Part shown: positions 1-8,924 of the stretch, piece by piece
Layout of the letters: every line of letters begins with the position of its first letter
How positions within the stretch are numbered: position 1 is the stretch's first letter
Assembly: GCA_018711005.1 (NCBI GenBank)
Contig: DVIT01000059.1
Coordinates: 1-64,000 of the forward strand
DNA length: 64,000 nucleotides
From: Candidatus Scybalocola faecigallinarum
GTDB taxonomy: Bacteria; Bacillota; Clostridia; Lachnospirales; Lachnospiraceae
Direction: 5' to 3'
The notes under the pieces: generated by a model
The model's input: the letters and a program-made list of their open reading frames with translations, nothing else
Database searches by the model: none
What the model was told of the DNA's origin: nothing
Made by a program: the position numbers and the translations under genes

Positions 1-32
1 TCCGTATACTATTTTCAATGGCAGATAGGCTT

Positions 33-1496
33 CTATTCTGCTTTTTCCTCATCCCTGATTCTGCGGTAATCTTCCATATCTATACCGATCTTTACCGTAG
101 TGTCAGGTTTTCGTTTGCCCAAGAGGCACACAGTTTCTGTATGGACGCTTCCCGGAAATAAATCAACGCATTTTACCCGTTCGACTTTATATCCTCTTGC
201 GGTGAGGACTTCCAGGTCTCTTGCCAGGCTGGTGGGCTTACATGAAATATAAACCATGCGATCCACACCATAATCAATGATCTTCTCCAATGCCTTAGGA
301 TGGATGCCGTCCCGCGGCGGATCCAGAACGATAAAATCCGGTTTTTCTTTAATCGTATCCAGGACTTTAAGGACATCTCCGGCAATAAACTGACAGTTAT
401 CCAGGTGATTTAAGGCAGCATTTTCTCTGGCTGCGATCACAGCTTCCTCCACGATCTCCACACCGATCACCTTTTTTGCCACCGGAGCAAGGATTTGAGC
501 GATGGTTCCCGTACCACTGTACAAGTCAAAAATAGTCATATCCTTTGTCTCTCCCACATAGCTGCGGGCCAGGCTGTAAAGGACCTCAGCCCCCAGAGAG
601 TTGGTCTGGAAAAAAGAAAACGGCGTGATCTTAAACTTCAGGCCAAGGAGCTCCTCGTAAAAATAATCATTGCCATATAAAATCCGAGTTTCATCACTTT
701 GAACAACATCCGCCAGGCTGTCATTAATAATATGCAGGATACCTACAATACGCCCTTCCAGGCTCAGACCGCAAAGCTCCGAAACAAGACCGGTCAGATC
801 AACCTCTTTCTGGCTTGTGGTCACCAGATTGACCAGAATTTCTCCGGTAACCTGGGCACGACGCACAAGCAGATGGCGCAAATAGCCTTCATGCTGCATT
901 TTCCGGTAAAATGGCTGAGGATTTTTTGTAAAATAATCCAGAACACAGCTGAGGATTTTTGTGAAATCACTGTGGACGATCTTGCAGTCATCCGTCGTAA
1001 GAATATCATATGTACTGGCTTTTTTATGCAGCCCCAGAGCCAGCGGCCCGTCTTTATAAGAATCCCCAAAAGAAAATTCCATCTTATTACGGTAGGCCCA
1101 CTGAAGGGGGCTTGGGCAAATGCCTTCAAAAACAGAAGCTGATGTGCCATCCGTCTCCACCATGGAACTGTCCTTCAGCGCTTTATCTAAAAGCGATTTT
1201 ACCTGCTGGGCTTTCATCGCCAGCTGATCCTTATAATCCATGGTCTGATACATACATCCGCCGCAGGCGGGAAAGTTTTTGCAGACCGGGGGACATACTT
1301 CCTGCAAAGATTTTTCCAATACTTCCAAAAGCATGCCTTCACACCGGTCCTTACGTTTTTTATGGATCCTGAAACGGATCTTCTGCCCGGGCATTACATT
1401 TTTCACAATAACACACGTAGAATCGACCCACACCTTCCCTTTATTAGGGAAATCGATCTTTTCTACAATACCTTCATATATTTCACCTTTTTTCAT
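33..1496 (-). CDS. rlmD: 23S rRNA (uracil-5-)-methyltransferase, RlmD/RumA family
   Basis: SAM-dependent enzyme of the TrmA/RlmD family, expected to methylate C5 of a uridine in 23S rRNA. An N-terminal TRAM-like beta-barrel (about residues 5-60) is followed by a cysteine cluster CPPVCKNFPACGGC that matches the family's [4Fe-4S] site, then a Rossmann methyltransferase domain with DLYSGTGT (SAM loop), the DPPRDG motif, and the nucleophile region YISCKPTS near the C-terminus. The start at 1496 is preferred over the ATG at 1508 because GGAG lies 7 nt upstream of it. The gene is the last one before the left window edge. Whether it targets U747, U1939 or both cannot be read from sequence. Confidence 0.93.
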   Translation of the reverse strand: MKKGEIYEGIVEKIDFPNKGKVWVDSTCVIVKNVMPGQKIRFRIHKKRKDRCEGMLLEVLEKSLQEVCPPVCKNFPACGGCMYQTMDYKDQLAMKAQQVKSLLDKALKDSSMVETDGTSASVFEGICPSPLQWAYRNKMEFSFGDSYKDGPLALGLHKKASTYDILTTDDCKIVHSDFTKILSCVLDYFTKNPQPFYRKMQHEGYLRHLLVRRAQVTGEILVNLVTTSQKEVDLTGLVSELCGLSLEGRIVGILHIINDSLADVVQSDETRILYGNDYFYEELLGLKFKITPFSFFQTNSLGAEVLYSLARSYVGETKDMTIFDLYSGTGTIAQILAPVAKKVIGVEIVEEAVIAARENAALNHLDNCQFIAGDVLKVLDTIKEKPDFIVLDPPRDGIHPKALEKIIDYGVDRMVYISCKPTSLARDLEVLTARGYKVERVKCVDLFPGSVHTETVCLLGKRKPDTTVKIGIDMEDYRRIRDEEKAE

Positions 1497-1603
1497 AGTC
1501 ATCTCCATTCTTCCGCTTTGTGCGGGGTGGCATTATTTCAAATGGGTATGAGACGCGGATCGTTCCGCACTTTGTACTCCCACAAACTTTACATATCCTG
1601 AGC

Positions 1604-1674
1604 AAAAAATAAGATTATCTCGCAGTGATCCAATACCGCAGCGGCCTGGATTTCACGGGATAATCTTATTTTTT
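1604..1674 (-). terminator. Long hairpin terminator
   Basis: Perfect 16-bp inverted repeat (1604-1619 and 1659-1674) with A-runs on one side and T-runs on the other, so it can act in either direction. It lies just downstream of the acidic membrane protein gene on the minus strand and upstream of rlmD. The 39-nt loop contains a small GC-rich inner hairpin. Confidence 0.8.
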
Positions 1675-1737
1675 CAAGTCATACGACAATGCTTTCATGC
1701 AGGCATGAACCCATAGTCTTTCGACTCCGGCATTACA

Positions 1738-2031
1738 TTATTTATCAGAATCTTCCTCAGCGTCTTCGTCTTCGAGATCGTCGTCTTCAAAGTCGTCCTC
1801 GAAATCATCATCGAAGTCGTCTTCAAAATCATCTTCAAAGTCATCATAATCATCTGCTGTAAGATATTTATAAACAGCAAAAATAATAGCGCCGATTACG
1901 GCAAGGCCGGCAACCACTGCAATGACAATAACCGCTGTTCTTCTTTTTTCTTCTTTCTCACTTTCAGAATCTTTTTTCTGAAGAAAATCCGAAATTTTCG
2001 CAAGGCTTAATACGTCCTCAAGTTTATTCAT
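1738..2031 (-). CDS. Small single-pass membrane protein with polyacidic tail
   Basis: A 97-residue protein I do not recognise as a named family. It has a short helical N-terminus, one clear transmembrane segment (VIVIAVVAGLAVIGAIIFAV), and a tail made almost only of Asp, Glu and Phe in a repeating DDFED pattern. The tail is probably extracytoplasmic or membrane-proximal and may bind cations; that is inference. The start at 2031 has AAAGGA 9 nt upstream. The tail is encoded by near-repetitive DNA, so its length may vary between strains by slippage. The gene is followed by a strong hairpin terminator. Confidence 0.7.
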   Translation of the reverse strand: MNKLEDVLSLAKISDFLQKKDSESEKEEKRRTAVIVIAVVAGLAVIGAIIFAVYKYLTADDYDDFEDDFEDDFDDDFEDDFEDDDLEDEDAEEDSDK

Positions 2032-2103
2032 CGCACAACATCCTTTCCGCATATAATGTTAGGTTTAGTATACCACCAACAGGGGAAAAATACAACAAAA
2101 TAG

Positions 2104-4563
2104 TTATATTCTTGTCAGCTTTGCAAAGCTGGCGCGCATTTTTTTCACACCGGCTTTATCAAAATTTACAGTAATTTCATAGTCTTCACCGTTATTGAAA
2201 ATCTTAACCACAGTACCTTCCCCGAACTTCATATGGCGGACCCGGTCCCCTTCGCCGTAGGACAGTCCGGCGGACTTATTTTTCGACATTTCAAGCTTCT
2301 GGCTGGCATTAACGGTCATTTTCCCGCCGTAAAGGGCCGTTGATGATGACGTTTTCTTTTTATCAAAAATATCGCTGCCCTTAAAGATCTTCTGGCTTTT
2401 TAAAAGCTCCTCCAACTTGGAAGTGCGCGTACCGGATCCGGCGGCGCTGCCGCTGTTTTGGCTTCTATCGGCAGCCATACCACGGTCCATGCCGCCACTA
2501 TGGTACACAGTGCCGCCTCGATCCATACCGCCGCTGCGGTACATAGCGCCGCCCCGATCCATACCGCCGCTGCGGTACATGGCGCTTCCGTAATCCGATG
2601 CCCCTGAACGGATTCCTCCAAAGGGATCTGGCAGGGCGCTGCCATCTAAAAGCCTTGACGGAATCTCCCGTACAAAACGGGACACACGATTATATTGTGT
2701 ATTTCCGTGGACCATACGGCTTTTAGCACAGGTCAGCGTCAGATGCTTCATGGCCCGCGTGATCCCTACATAGCACAGACGGCGTTCTTCCTCGATTTCC
2801 ATAGCGTCATCGCTGACAATAGACATATAGCTTGGAAAAAGCCCGTCCTCCATACCGGTCATAAAAACATAGGGAAATTCCAGGCCTTTTGCACTGTGGA
2901 GCGTCATAAGGACGACCTTCTCATTGGTTTCATCCAGATTATCAATATCAGCCACCAGGGATACTTCCTCTAAAAATTCGCTTAAATTGGGGTCCTCGTG
3001 ACTTTCCTCATAGGCTACGATCTTATTCATAAGTTCGTCAATATTTTCGATCCTGCCCATAGCTTCTTCAGTCTTTTCAGCTTCCAGCTCCCGAATATAG
3101 CCGGTTTCCTCAAGGATCTGGGAAAACAGGCCGCTGATAGGCATATAATCAACCTGGGCCCGAAAGACCTGGATCATATTTACAAAGCCCTGGATCTTTG
3201 AGGCCGCCTTGCCAAGGGTCGGGATCTGGTCTGCCTGACACAGGGCTTCAAAAAAGCTCAGCCCCTGGCTGACCGCATAGGCATCCACCTTGGTTAATGT
3301 GGTGGCACCGATCCCCCGTTTGGGGATATTAATGATCCGCCGCACCGCCAGGTCATCTCTGCCGTTATCAATGGTCTTTAAATAGCACAAAAGGTCTTTG
3401 ATCTCTTTGCGGGCGTAGAAGTTCTGTCCGCCGATGATCCTGTAAGGAATGCCCTGGAGGACAAATTTTTCTTCCAGCACACGGGACTGGGCATTGGTCC
3501 TGTACAATATGGCGCAGTCACTGTACTTTGCCTGCCCGTCCTTTGTCAGCGTATAAATGTGATCCACCACTCCGGCGGCTTCCTCATATTCAGAGTCGTA
3601 CTGCTCAAAAGTCACCTTATCTCCGGCTTCATTAGCTGTCCACAAAGATTTATCCTTACGCCCGGAATTATTGTGGATCACCTCATTGGCTGCTGCCAGG
3701 ATATTTTTCGTGGAACGGTAATTTTGTTCCAGCTTGATCACTTTGGCATCCGGATATTCTTTTTCAAAGTTCAAAATATTATAAATATTGGCCCCGCGGA
3801 ACTTATAGATGGACTGGTCGTCGTCTCCCACTACACAAAGATTTCTGTACTTTGCCGCCAGAAGGCTGACGAATTTAAACTGGGCCGTATTTGTATCCTG
3901 ATATTCGTCCACCATAATATAGCGGAAACGGTTTTGATAATAGTCCAGAACATCCGGCTGAGTTTTAAATAATTCTACCGTTTTCATGATCAGGTCATCA
4001 AAGTCCAGCGCATTATTTTTATGAAGAATGCTCTGGTACTCCCGGTAAGCCTGGGCCATACGCTTGCGGGACAGATCCCCGTAGGCCCGCAGCTCCAGTT
4101 CATCCGCTGTCAGCAATTCATCCTTTGCCGAGGATATGGCAGACATAATAGACCTTTCCTTGATCACCTTCGTATCAATATTCAGCTTCTTGCACACCTC
4201 TTTAATTACAGATTTCTGATCATCTGTATCATAGATCGTAAAGCTCCTGTCGTAGCCGATCTTATCAATAAACCGCCTGAGAATGCGGACACAGGTAGAA
4301 TGGAAGGTGCTGACCCAGACATTTTCCGAGCCGTAGCCTACGATCTCATCTACACGCTCACGCATTTCCCCGGCCGCCTTATTGGTAAATGTAATGGCCA
4401 GGATATTCCATGGATTTACATCCTGTTCCCCGATAAGCCATGCGATCCTGTGGGTCAGCACACGGGTCTTGCCGGAACCGGCGCCGGCCAGGATCAGTAC
4501 CGGCCCTTCTGTATGATAGACTGCCTCCTGCTGGACAGCATTTAAAGATTCATAAATACTCAT
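2104..4563 (-). CDS. pcrA: ATP-dependent DNA helicase PcrA (UvrD family)
   Basis: Superfamily 1A 3'-5' DNA helicase acting in repair and in rolling-circle or conflict resolution. Visible motifs are Q-motif LNAVQQEAV, Walker A GAGSGKTR, VDEYQDTN (motif II), DDDQSIYKFRGA (III), QNYRST, LHSAKGLEF (V) and VGITRAM (VI). The C-terminus YGEGDRVRHMKFGEGTV resembles the PcrA Tudor-like domain that contacts RNA polymerase. Start 4563 (MSIYES) has AAGGGGA just upstream; an extra 36 residues upstream lack family similarity. The linker before the C-terminal domain carries a 12-residue tandem repeat. The 819-residue length is longer than the usual 720-750, because of this linker. Confidence 0.95.
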   Translation of the reverse strand: MSIYESLNAVQQEAVYHTEGPVLILAGAGSGKTRVLTHRIAWLIGEQDVNPWNILAITFTNKAAGEMRERVDEIVGYGSENVWVSTFHSTCVRILRRFIDKIGYDRSFTIYDTDDQKSVIKEVCKKLNIDTKVIKERSIMSAISSAKDELLTADELELRAYGDLSRKRMAQAYREYQSILHKNNALDFDDLIMKTVELFKTQPDVLDYYQNRFRYIMVDEYQDTNTAQFKFVSLLAAKYRNLCVVGDDDQSIYKFRGANIYNILNFEKEYPDAKVIKLEQNYRSTKNILAAANEVIHNNSGRKDKSLWTANEAGDKVTFEQYDSEYEEAAGVVDHIYTLTKDGQAKYSDCAILYRTNAQSRVLEEKFVLQGIPYRIIGGQNFYARKEIKDLLCYLKTIDNGRDDLAVRRIINIPKRGIGATTLTKVDAYAVSQGLSFFEALCQADQIPTLGKAASKIQGFVNMIQVFRAQVDYMPISGLFSQILEETGYIRELEAEKTEEAMGRIENIDELMNKIVAYEESHEDPNLSEFLEEVSLVADIDNLDETNEKVVLMTLHSAKGLEFPYVFMTGMEDGLFPSYMSIVSDDAMEIEEERRLCYVGITRAMKHLTLTCAKSRMVHGNTQYNRVSRFVREIPSRLLDGSALPDPFGGIRSGASDYGSAMYRSGGMDRGGAMYRSGGMDRGGTVYHSGGMDRGMAADRSQNSGSAAGSGTRTSKLEELLKSQKIFKGSDIFDKKKTSSSTALYGGKMTVNASQKLEMSKNKSAGLSYGEGDRVRHMKFGEGTVVKIFNNGEDYEITVNFDKAGVKKMRASFAKLTRI
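2476..2583 (-). repeat. 36-bp tandem repeat x3 inside pcrA
   Basis: Three consecutive 36-bp units (2548-2583, 2512-2547, 2476-2511 in reading order), each encoding a 12-residue block of the type AMYRSGGMDRGG. Units 1 and 2 are nearly identical in DNA; unit 3 has diverged (TVYHSGGMDRGM). They lie in the flexible linker between helicase motif VI and the C-terminal Tudor-like domain. In-frame unit length means copy number can change without breaking the gene. Confidence 0.9.
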
Positions 4564-4586
4564 ATTCTTTCCCCTTGATGTATCAT

Positions 4587-5267
4587 TTACAACACGACCG
4601 GGATCTCCCCGGCAATTTCCAGCAAATCTTTTTCCACCCGGCAGCAAAATGCCCGGACAAATACGCCGCATGTCTTTGCATGGGCCAGTGCCTGGGCAAA
4701 TTCCGGATGGGTCTGTATATTCGGCGTAAAGTATCGGACATTTTCCATTTGGACAACAAAAAGGACGCCTGTCTCATACCCTTCTTTTGCCGCCTGGGCC
4801 AACTCATTCAAATGCTTTACGCCACGGAGCGTAGGCGCATCCGGGAATCGGACGATGCCGTCTTCTTCCAGCGTCACCCCTTTAACCTCGATCAGGCCTT
4901 TGCGCTGGCCTGCTTCATAGTAAATGTCAAATCTGGAATCTTTATATTTATATTCCCTTTTCAGATACGTCAGATCCCGGACAATATGGCCGGCTCTTAT
5001 ATACTCCTCTGCCACTGCGTTCGGCGCCTGGGAGTCCATATTGATCAGCCGGTCCCCCTTTTGGACGGCAATAAGGGAAAATGCCGTTTTCCGCCTGGGA
5101 TCATCATTTTTTTGTAAGTAAACACAGACGCCGGGAATCAGTAATTCCCGGCATCTGCCTGTATTTTTCACATGAGCCCAAACCGGCTGGCCATCTACCA
5201 AAACCCTGGCCACAAACCGATTTGGACGCTCCAGAAAAATTCCTTCTGTCATTTGATCATATTTCAT
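4587..5267 (-). CDS. sfsA: SfsA family DNA-binding/nuclease-like protein
   Basis: SfsA (sugar fermentation stimulation) family. An OB-fold-like N-terminus (ERPNRFVARVLVDG, then HVKNTGRCRELLIPG) precedes a nuclease-fold core with DSRFDIYYE and LIEVKGVTLE, matching the D..ExK pattern of the family, and the FPDAPTLRGVKHLNEL block. The biochemical role is poorly established; DNA binding is reported for E. coli SfsA. The start at 5267 is chosen because GGGAG sits 6 nt upstream; the upstream ATGs lack a site. It lies 24 nt upstream of pcrA on the same strand and 15 nt after the SurA-like gene, suggesting one transcript. Confidence 0.9.
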   Translation of the reverse strand: MKYDQMTEGIFLERPNRFVARVLVDGQPVWAHVKNTGRCRELLIPGVCVYLQKNDDPRRKTAFSLIAVQKGDRLINMDSQAPNAVAEEYIRAGHIVRDLTYLKREYKYKDSRFDIYYEAGQRKGLIEVKGVTLEEDGIVRFPDAPTLRGVKHLNELAQAAKEGYETGVLFVVQMENVRYFTPNIQTHPEFAQALAHAKTCGVFVRAFCCRVEKDLLEIAGEIPVVL

Positions 5268-5281
5268 GGCCATCTCCCATA

Positions 5282-6085
5282 TCAGCCCACGGAACCGACC
5301 ACGATAGTATCCCAAATATCTGTCGTCTGAATATCCGCCTCAGCTAGCCAGCCCTCATACAAGGTATTATATGCGTCATTGACCGCATTTTCAAAATCTG
5401 CATCCGAAAGGCTGCTGTAGTTGGCGTCTTCCTTCATCTGGGTGCTTAACTGATCACGGACAGCATTATACACTGAGCTGCTCAGTTCCCCGTCCTGGTA
5501 AACCTGTGCAATGGCTGACGCATTAAGACCAAACTGCTCACAAATATCTGCCCCCAGACCATCCACATATTGCTGGGCAGAGTCTGCCAGCTGGGCATTC
5601 ATTTCATCCGTCAGAGAAATACCGTAATTTCCCGCCTGGCCCACAAGGATCTGGGTTCTTACAATATCATTATAAAGCTGTTCCTTGGCGTATTCAGCCA
5701 CAGTCCTTCCGTCGTCCATCACCGTAGCCCACGGATCCTCGCCGTAAAGCTCCACAAAATAATCTCTCTGTTGGTATAAGTAATAGTTAATTTCTTCCAT
5801 GGAAATGTTTCGGCCGTTAATGGATAAAACCGTAGCTCCGGCCTCGCTTTCACTTCCGCTTTCCAGGGTTTCCGGGACGGACTCTGTCACAACTCCGGCA
5901 TCATCGGCAGCATCGGTGGAAGTGCCGCTTCCGGATGTATCCGATTCTCCGGTTACCGTTTCTGCCGGTCCGCCGGAAGTGTTCATTGACCTTCCGATCA
6001 GGATTCCTATAAATATGCCGATAAGCATTGCTACAATAACAAGCACAGCGCAAATGGCGCCGGCATTGGATCTTTTTCTTTGCAT
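5282..6085 (-). CDS. Membrane-anchored SurA/PrsA N-domain-like protein
   Basis: A 267-residue protein with a positively charged N-terminus (MQRKRSNAG), one hydrophobic anchor at about residues 9-32, a low-complexity Ser/Thr/Gly/Asp linker, and a helical domain starting VLSINGRNISMEEINYYLYQ. That last stretch resembles the chaperone N-domain of SurA/PrsA-type foldases, where a beta strand with ING precedes helices. No PPIase (parvulin) domain follows, so a chaperone-only or assembly role outside the membrane is the most that can be inferred. The start at 6085 has AAAGGAG 7 nt upstream. It is probably co-transcribed with sfsA and pcrA. Confidence 0.7.
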   Translation of the reverse strand: MQRKRSNAGAICAVLVIVAMLIGIFIGILIGRSMNTSGGPAETVTGESDTSGSGTSTDAADDAGVVTESVPETLESGSESEAGATVLSINGRNISMEEINYYLYQQRDYFVELYGEDPWATVMDDGRTVAEYAKEQLYNDIVRTQILVGQAGNYGISLTDEMNAQLADSAQQYVDGLGADICEQFGLNASAIAQVYQDGELSSSVYNAVRDQLSTQMKEDANYSSLSDADFENAVNDAYNTLYEGWLAEADIQTTDIWDTIVVGSVG

Positions 6086-6252
6086 TTCATTACTCCTTTC
6101 ATGGTTAGTCCATATGAAAACATGGCAGAACTGTAAGCACAAGTATAACATAAATACGGCATTTTGTTAACCCTGCAACTGTCTCTTTTTATCCCTTTGC
6201 CATCCTTGTCGTCATGGGTACAGTCACAGGAGGGTACACCTTAAGTTTATGT

Positions 6253-7068
6253 TTATTGCACCTTGCATACTTTCCTGAAGATCATCTCTGCCAGTTCCCG
6301 GGCACTGCGATAAATTTTCCCTGTATGGAGCACTTCAAATTCTGCCAGCGCTCCTCCAATGTTTTCTGCCCGATCCATAGTACACAGATTTTCCAACCGA
6401 TCCTCTTTCAGACGCACTACCATACAATCGCTGAAATTTTCAATAAACAAAGGATTGCTTAAAATCTCCCGCTCCCCATGCCACTGGCTTGGACAAACCA
6501 TAATGCAGATCTTTGAATCCCATCCGTTTTCTTTCGGGCGGCCGATTTCAATAATACTGTTAGGGATCAGCTCCAGCTTCTGTTCCAATAGCCGGATCTG
6601 GTCATCTTCAATAACCGCATACCCCATACTTTCATTAGCCTTTTCTTCCAGGATCTGGCCAAAATATTTGCTCAGATAAAATAAAAACAAACGCTTCAGA
6701 TCCACCGCTTCGCCGATTTCTTTAATATCAAACTCATAAAACAAATAATGGATCAGGTCCTCAAATGACATTGCCTTCATTTTCTTATAAATCATACTGG
6801 ACTCTGATATTTTCAAAACAGCACGTATATACTCCAGAAACGCAGCATTATAAGGAGCGAACCGGGTATTGCTGAAATACATAAAAATCTTTTTGACGTA
6901 CTTTTCGCTGATTGGCCGTTTTCCCCATAACATTTTACTGAAAATGCTAAACTCAATATCCATATCAATGGCCATTTCCTTATACATAATGCCGCCCTCC
7001 TCCTTAAGTATTTTGCACATACCTGCAAAGGCTTCATAAATAACCGGGTTTGTACAATTTTGTTTCAT
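6253..7068 (-). CDS. Uncharacterised protein with HTH-like N-terminus
   Basis: A 271-residue protein. The first 90 residues look like a Cro/XRE-type helix-turn-helix: the segment YKEMAIDMDIEFSIFSKMLW followed by GKRPISEKYVKKIF has the usual spacing of such a fold. The remaining two thirds is helical and then mixed, with no motif I recognise. It may be a transcriptional regulator with a ligand- or partner-binding domain, but that is inference. AGGAGG lies 7 nt before the start. The gene is divergent from the ABC transporter genes at 7295, so it could control them through the shared 226-bp region. Confidence 0.55.
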   Translation of the reverse strand: MKQNCTNPVIYEAFAGMCKILKEEGGIMYKEMAIDMDIEFSIFSKMLWGKRPISEKYVKKIFMYFSNTRFAPYNAAFLEYIRAVLKISESSMIYKKMKAMSFEDLIHYLFYEFDIKEIGEAVDLKRLFLFYLSKYFGQILEEKANESMGYAVIEDDQIRLLEQKLELIPNSIIEIGRPKENGWDSKICIMVCPSQWHGEREILSNPLFIENFSDCMVVRLKEDRLENLCTMDRAENIGGALAEFEVLHTGKIYRSARELAEMIFRKVCKVQ

Positions 7069-7294
7069 AATAGGACCTCCTGTAAATTCTTTGTATAATC
7101 AAACGGAAGTACCTGCAAAAACGTGACACTTTTTTGAAAGAAATTTTATTTTTTTCCAATCAGCGCCATTTTTTTTATTTTGCATATAATAATCATATGA
7201 TAACCGGGCATCCAGAGTATAAAATTTATGCCTGAACCAGCATTCAAGGCTGCATGACAAAGGCACTTTGGCCCCGCAAAAAGGAGGATAATGG
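7069..7294 (+). promoter_or_regulatory. Divergent intergenic region before ABC transporter
   Basis: A 226-bp AT-rich spacer between divergent genes. A TATAAT at 7185-7190 could serve as a -10 element for the plus-strand ABC operon, though no good -35 is seen 17 bp upstream. GGAGG sits 7 nt before the start at 7295. I see no recognisable riboswitch. Confidence 0.35.
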
Positions 7295-8062
7295 ATGAAT
7301 AAAATATTGGAGATAAATTCCCTTGATTTTTCCTATTATACACTTTCCGGGGAAACCAAGGCCATTGAAAATGTCTCCTTTGATGTTTATGAAAATGAAT
7401 TTCTGGGCATTATCGGACCGTCCGGCAGCGGGAAATCAACGATTCTGTCACTGATCTTCGGATTGCTCATCCCTACATCCGGACAGATCAAAATGGCCGA
7501 AAGATCACATAAGGCCGATGAAACGCCCATTGGATATATGCTTCAAAAAGATCATCTTTTTGAATGGCGCTCCATTTACCGAAATATTACCCTTGGACTT
7601 GAGATCCATCATCAGCTTACAGATGAAAAAAAAGAATTTATCGACCGGATGCTCCGGGAATATGATCTGGAAAATTTCAGGAACTCCCGGCCATCCCAGC
7701 TTTCCGGCGGCATGCGCCAAAGAGCTGCTCTTATCCGCACGCTGGCCCTGAAACCTGAAATGCTCCTGCTGGATGAGCCATTTTCCGCACTGGACTCTCA
7801 AACACGATTAAGCGTTTCCGAGGATATTTATAAAATACTGCGCAGGGAACACAAAAGCGCCATCCTGGTCACCCATGACATTTCAGAAGCCATCAGTTTC
7901 TGTGACCGGGTCCTTGTGCTGACAAAACGCCCGGGTACAGTTAAAACCATCGTGCCCATTCATTTATCGGTCACGGAAAAAACACCTCTAAAAGCGAGAA
8001 ACGCCCCGGAATTCAGGGAATACTTTAATATGCTCTGGGAGGAACTTCATGATGAAAACTAA
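7295..8062 (+). CDS. ABC transporter ATP-binding protein, NitT/TauT (SsuB-like) family
   Basis: A 255-residue ATPase subunit of an importer for nitrate, sulfonates, taurine or pyrimidine/thiamine precursors; the substrate cannot be told. Walker A is GPSGSGKST, the Q-loop lies in GYMLQKDHLFEW, the signature is LSGGMRQRA, Walker B is LLLDEPFSALD, and the H-loop is LVTHDISEA. It overlaps the permease gene by 14 nt, showing translational coupling. The partner permease is interrupted by the large integrated element and no solute-binding protein gene is present, so the transporter is probably non-functional while the element is integrated. Confidence 0.88.
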   Translation: MNKILEINSLDFSYYTLSGETKAIENVSFDVYENEFLGIIGPSGSGKSTILSLIFGLLIPTSGQIKMAERSHKADETPIGYMLQKDHLFEWRSIYRNITLGLEIHHQLTDEKKEFIDRMLREYDLENFRNSRPSQLSGGMRQRAALIRTLALKPEMLLLDEPFSALDSQTRLSVSEDIYKILRREHKSAILVTHDISEAISFCDRVLVLTKRPGTVKTIVPIHLSVTEKTPLKARNAPEFREYFNMLWEELHDEN

Positions 8063-8771
8063 ATCAGTGCCTGTTTTAACTCAGGAAGACTTTATGCGCC
8101 GTCACCGCCGCCAGAAAAAATGGGTCATTTTTTACCGTATCCTGATCCTAGTCCTGTTTTTTGCCCTTTGGGAAGCTGCTACCCGCCTTTCCATCATTGA
8201 CCCGTTTATTTTCAGCAGCCCATTGCGCCTTGTACTTGCCTTTGCCCAGCTCCTTCCCGGCGGGGAAATTTTTATGCATATTGGAATTACGCTTTTAGAA
8301 ACCTTTATCAGCTTTTTCCTTGTATTGGTTCTTGGGCTTGCCACAGCGATCCTTTTATGGTGGAAGCGGAGCATTTCCCAGATCATAGAACCTTATCTCA
8401 TCGCCTTAAACAGCCTGCCCAAATCCGCCCTTGCGCCTATATTGATCGTGTGGCTTGGCAATAATATGAAAACGATCATTGTATGTGCCATCATGCTTGC
8501 GGTTTTCGGAACCATTATTAATCTGTATACAGATTTTATAAATACAGACCCGGATAAAATCCTGCTGGTGCAGACCCTTGGCGGGAATAAAAAGGACATT
8601 TTATTTAAAGTGGTCATTCCCCAAAATCTTCCGGCACTGATCAGCAGCATGAAGGTCAACATCGGCCTGTGTCTGGTCGGCGTCATCATCGGAGAATTTC
8701 TGGCCGCCAACGCAGGACTGGGGTACTTGATCATTTATGGCAGTCAGGTATTCAGGCTCCCAGGCATTTGA
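8049..8771 (+). pseudogene. ABC transporter permease (SsuC-like), 5' part, interrupted by element
   Basis: This 240-residue permease reads as a normal BPD_transp_1 protein, including the EAA-like loop around VQTLGGNKKDILFKVVIPQNLP, until GSQVF. It then ends after the foreign residues RLPGI. The natural continuation, KLDWVMMSIVILC and onward, is found in frame at 44549-44653. Joining the two at the shared TTCA gives an uninterrupted 268-residue permease of normal family length. The gene is therefore split by integration at 8751-8754. Whether the truncated form is stable is unknown; it lacks the last transmembrane segment. Confidence 0.9.
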
Positions 8772-8786
8772 ATAGGATGTGCTATC
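8731..8786. other. attL: left junction of the 35.8-kb integrated element
   Basis: Chromosomal permease sequence runs up to TTCA (8751-8754). Element sequence begins after it. CAGGCATTTGAATAGG at 8761-8776 is the element's half-site arm; its reverse complement matches the right-end arm at 44525-44540 in 14 of 16 positions. Confidence 0.8.
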
Positions 8787-8834
8787 GTCTGATCGGGCGT
8801 GCCATCATCTGACAGGATGTGCGGTCGTCTAAAG
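8775..8834. repeat. Three imperfect 20-bp tandem repeats at the element's left end
   Basis: Units start at 8775, 8795 and 8815 with an exact 20-bp period; each has the form GGATGTGCTATCGTCTGA with several substitutions. They begin inside the att arm and extend into the element. Only one related unit is seen at the right end. They could be recombinase or accessory-factor binding sites. Confidence 0.75.
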
Positions 8835-8850
8835 GTATAGGTACCGGAAA

Positions 8851-8889
8851 AATAAATTAAGGGCAGAGTCCGATTTTAAGACTCTGCCC
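8851..8889 (-). terminator. Hairpin terminator downstream of the Septu genes
   Basis: Perfect 10-bp stem, GGGCAGAGTC at 8861-8870 with its complement at 8880-8889, and a 9-nt loop. On the minus strand it is followed by a T-rich stretch (8851-8860). It closes the ptuA-ptuB transcript. Confidence 0.75.
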
Positions 8890-8924
8890 TATGGGGTGAT
8901 AAATCCTTCCAATATATGATTTTT

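Noticed and set aside
699-1142. Plus-strand 147-codon frame inside rlmD
   Set aside because: Antisense to well-conserved RlmD motifs; a shadow of codon bias.
5799-6170. Plus-strand 123-codon frame over the SurA-like gene
   Set aside because: It is antisense to a gene with a clear anchor and ribosome binding site, and has no plausible start context.
7069-7294. Thiamine or other riboswitch before the ABC genes
   Set aside because: I could not identify the conserved core of any riboswitch class I know, so it was not called.
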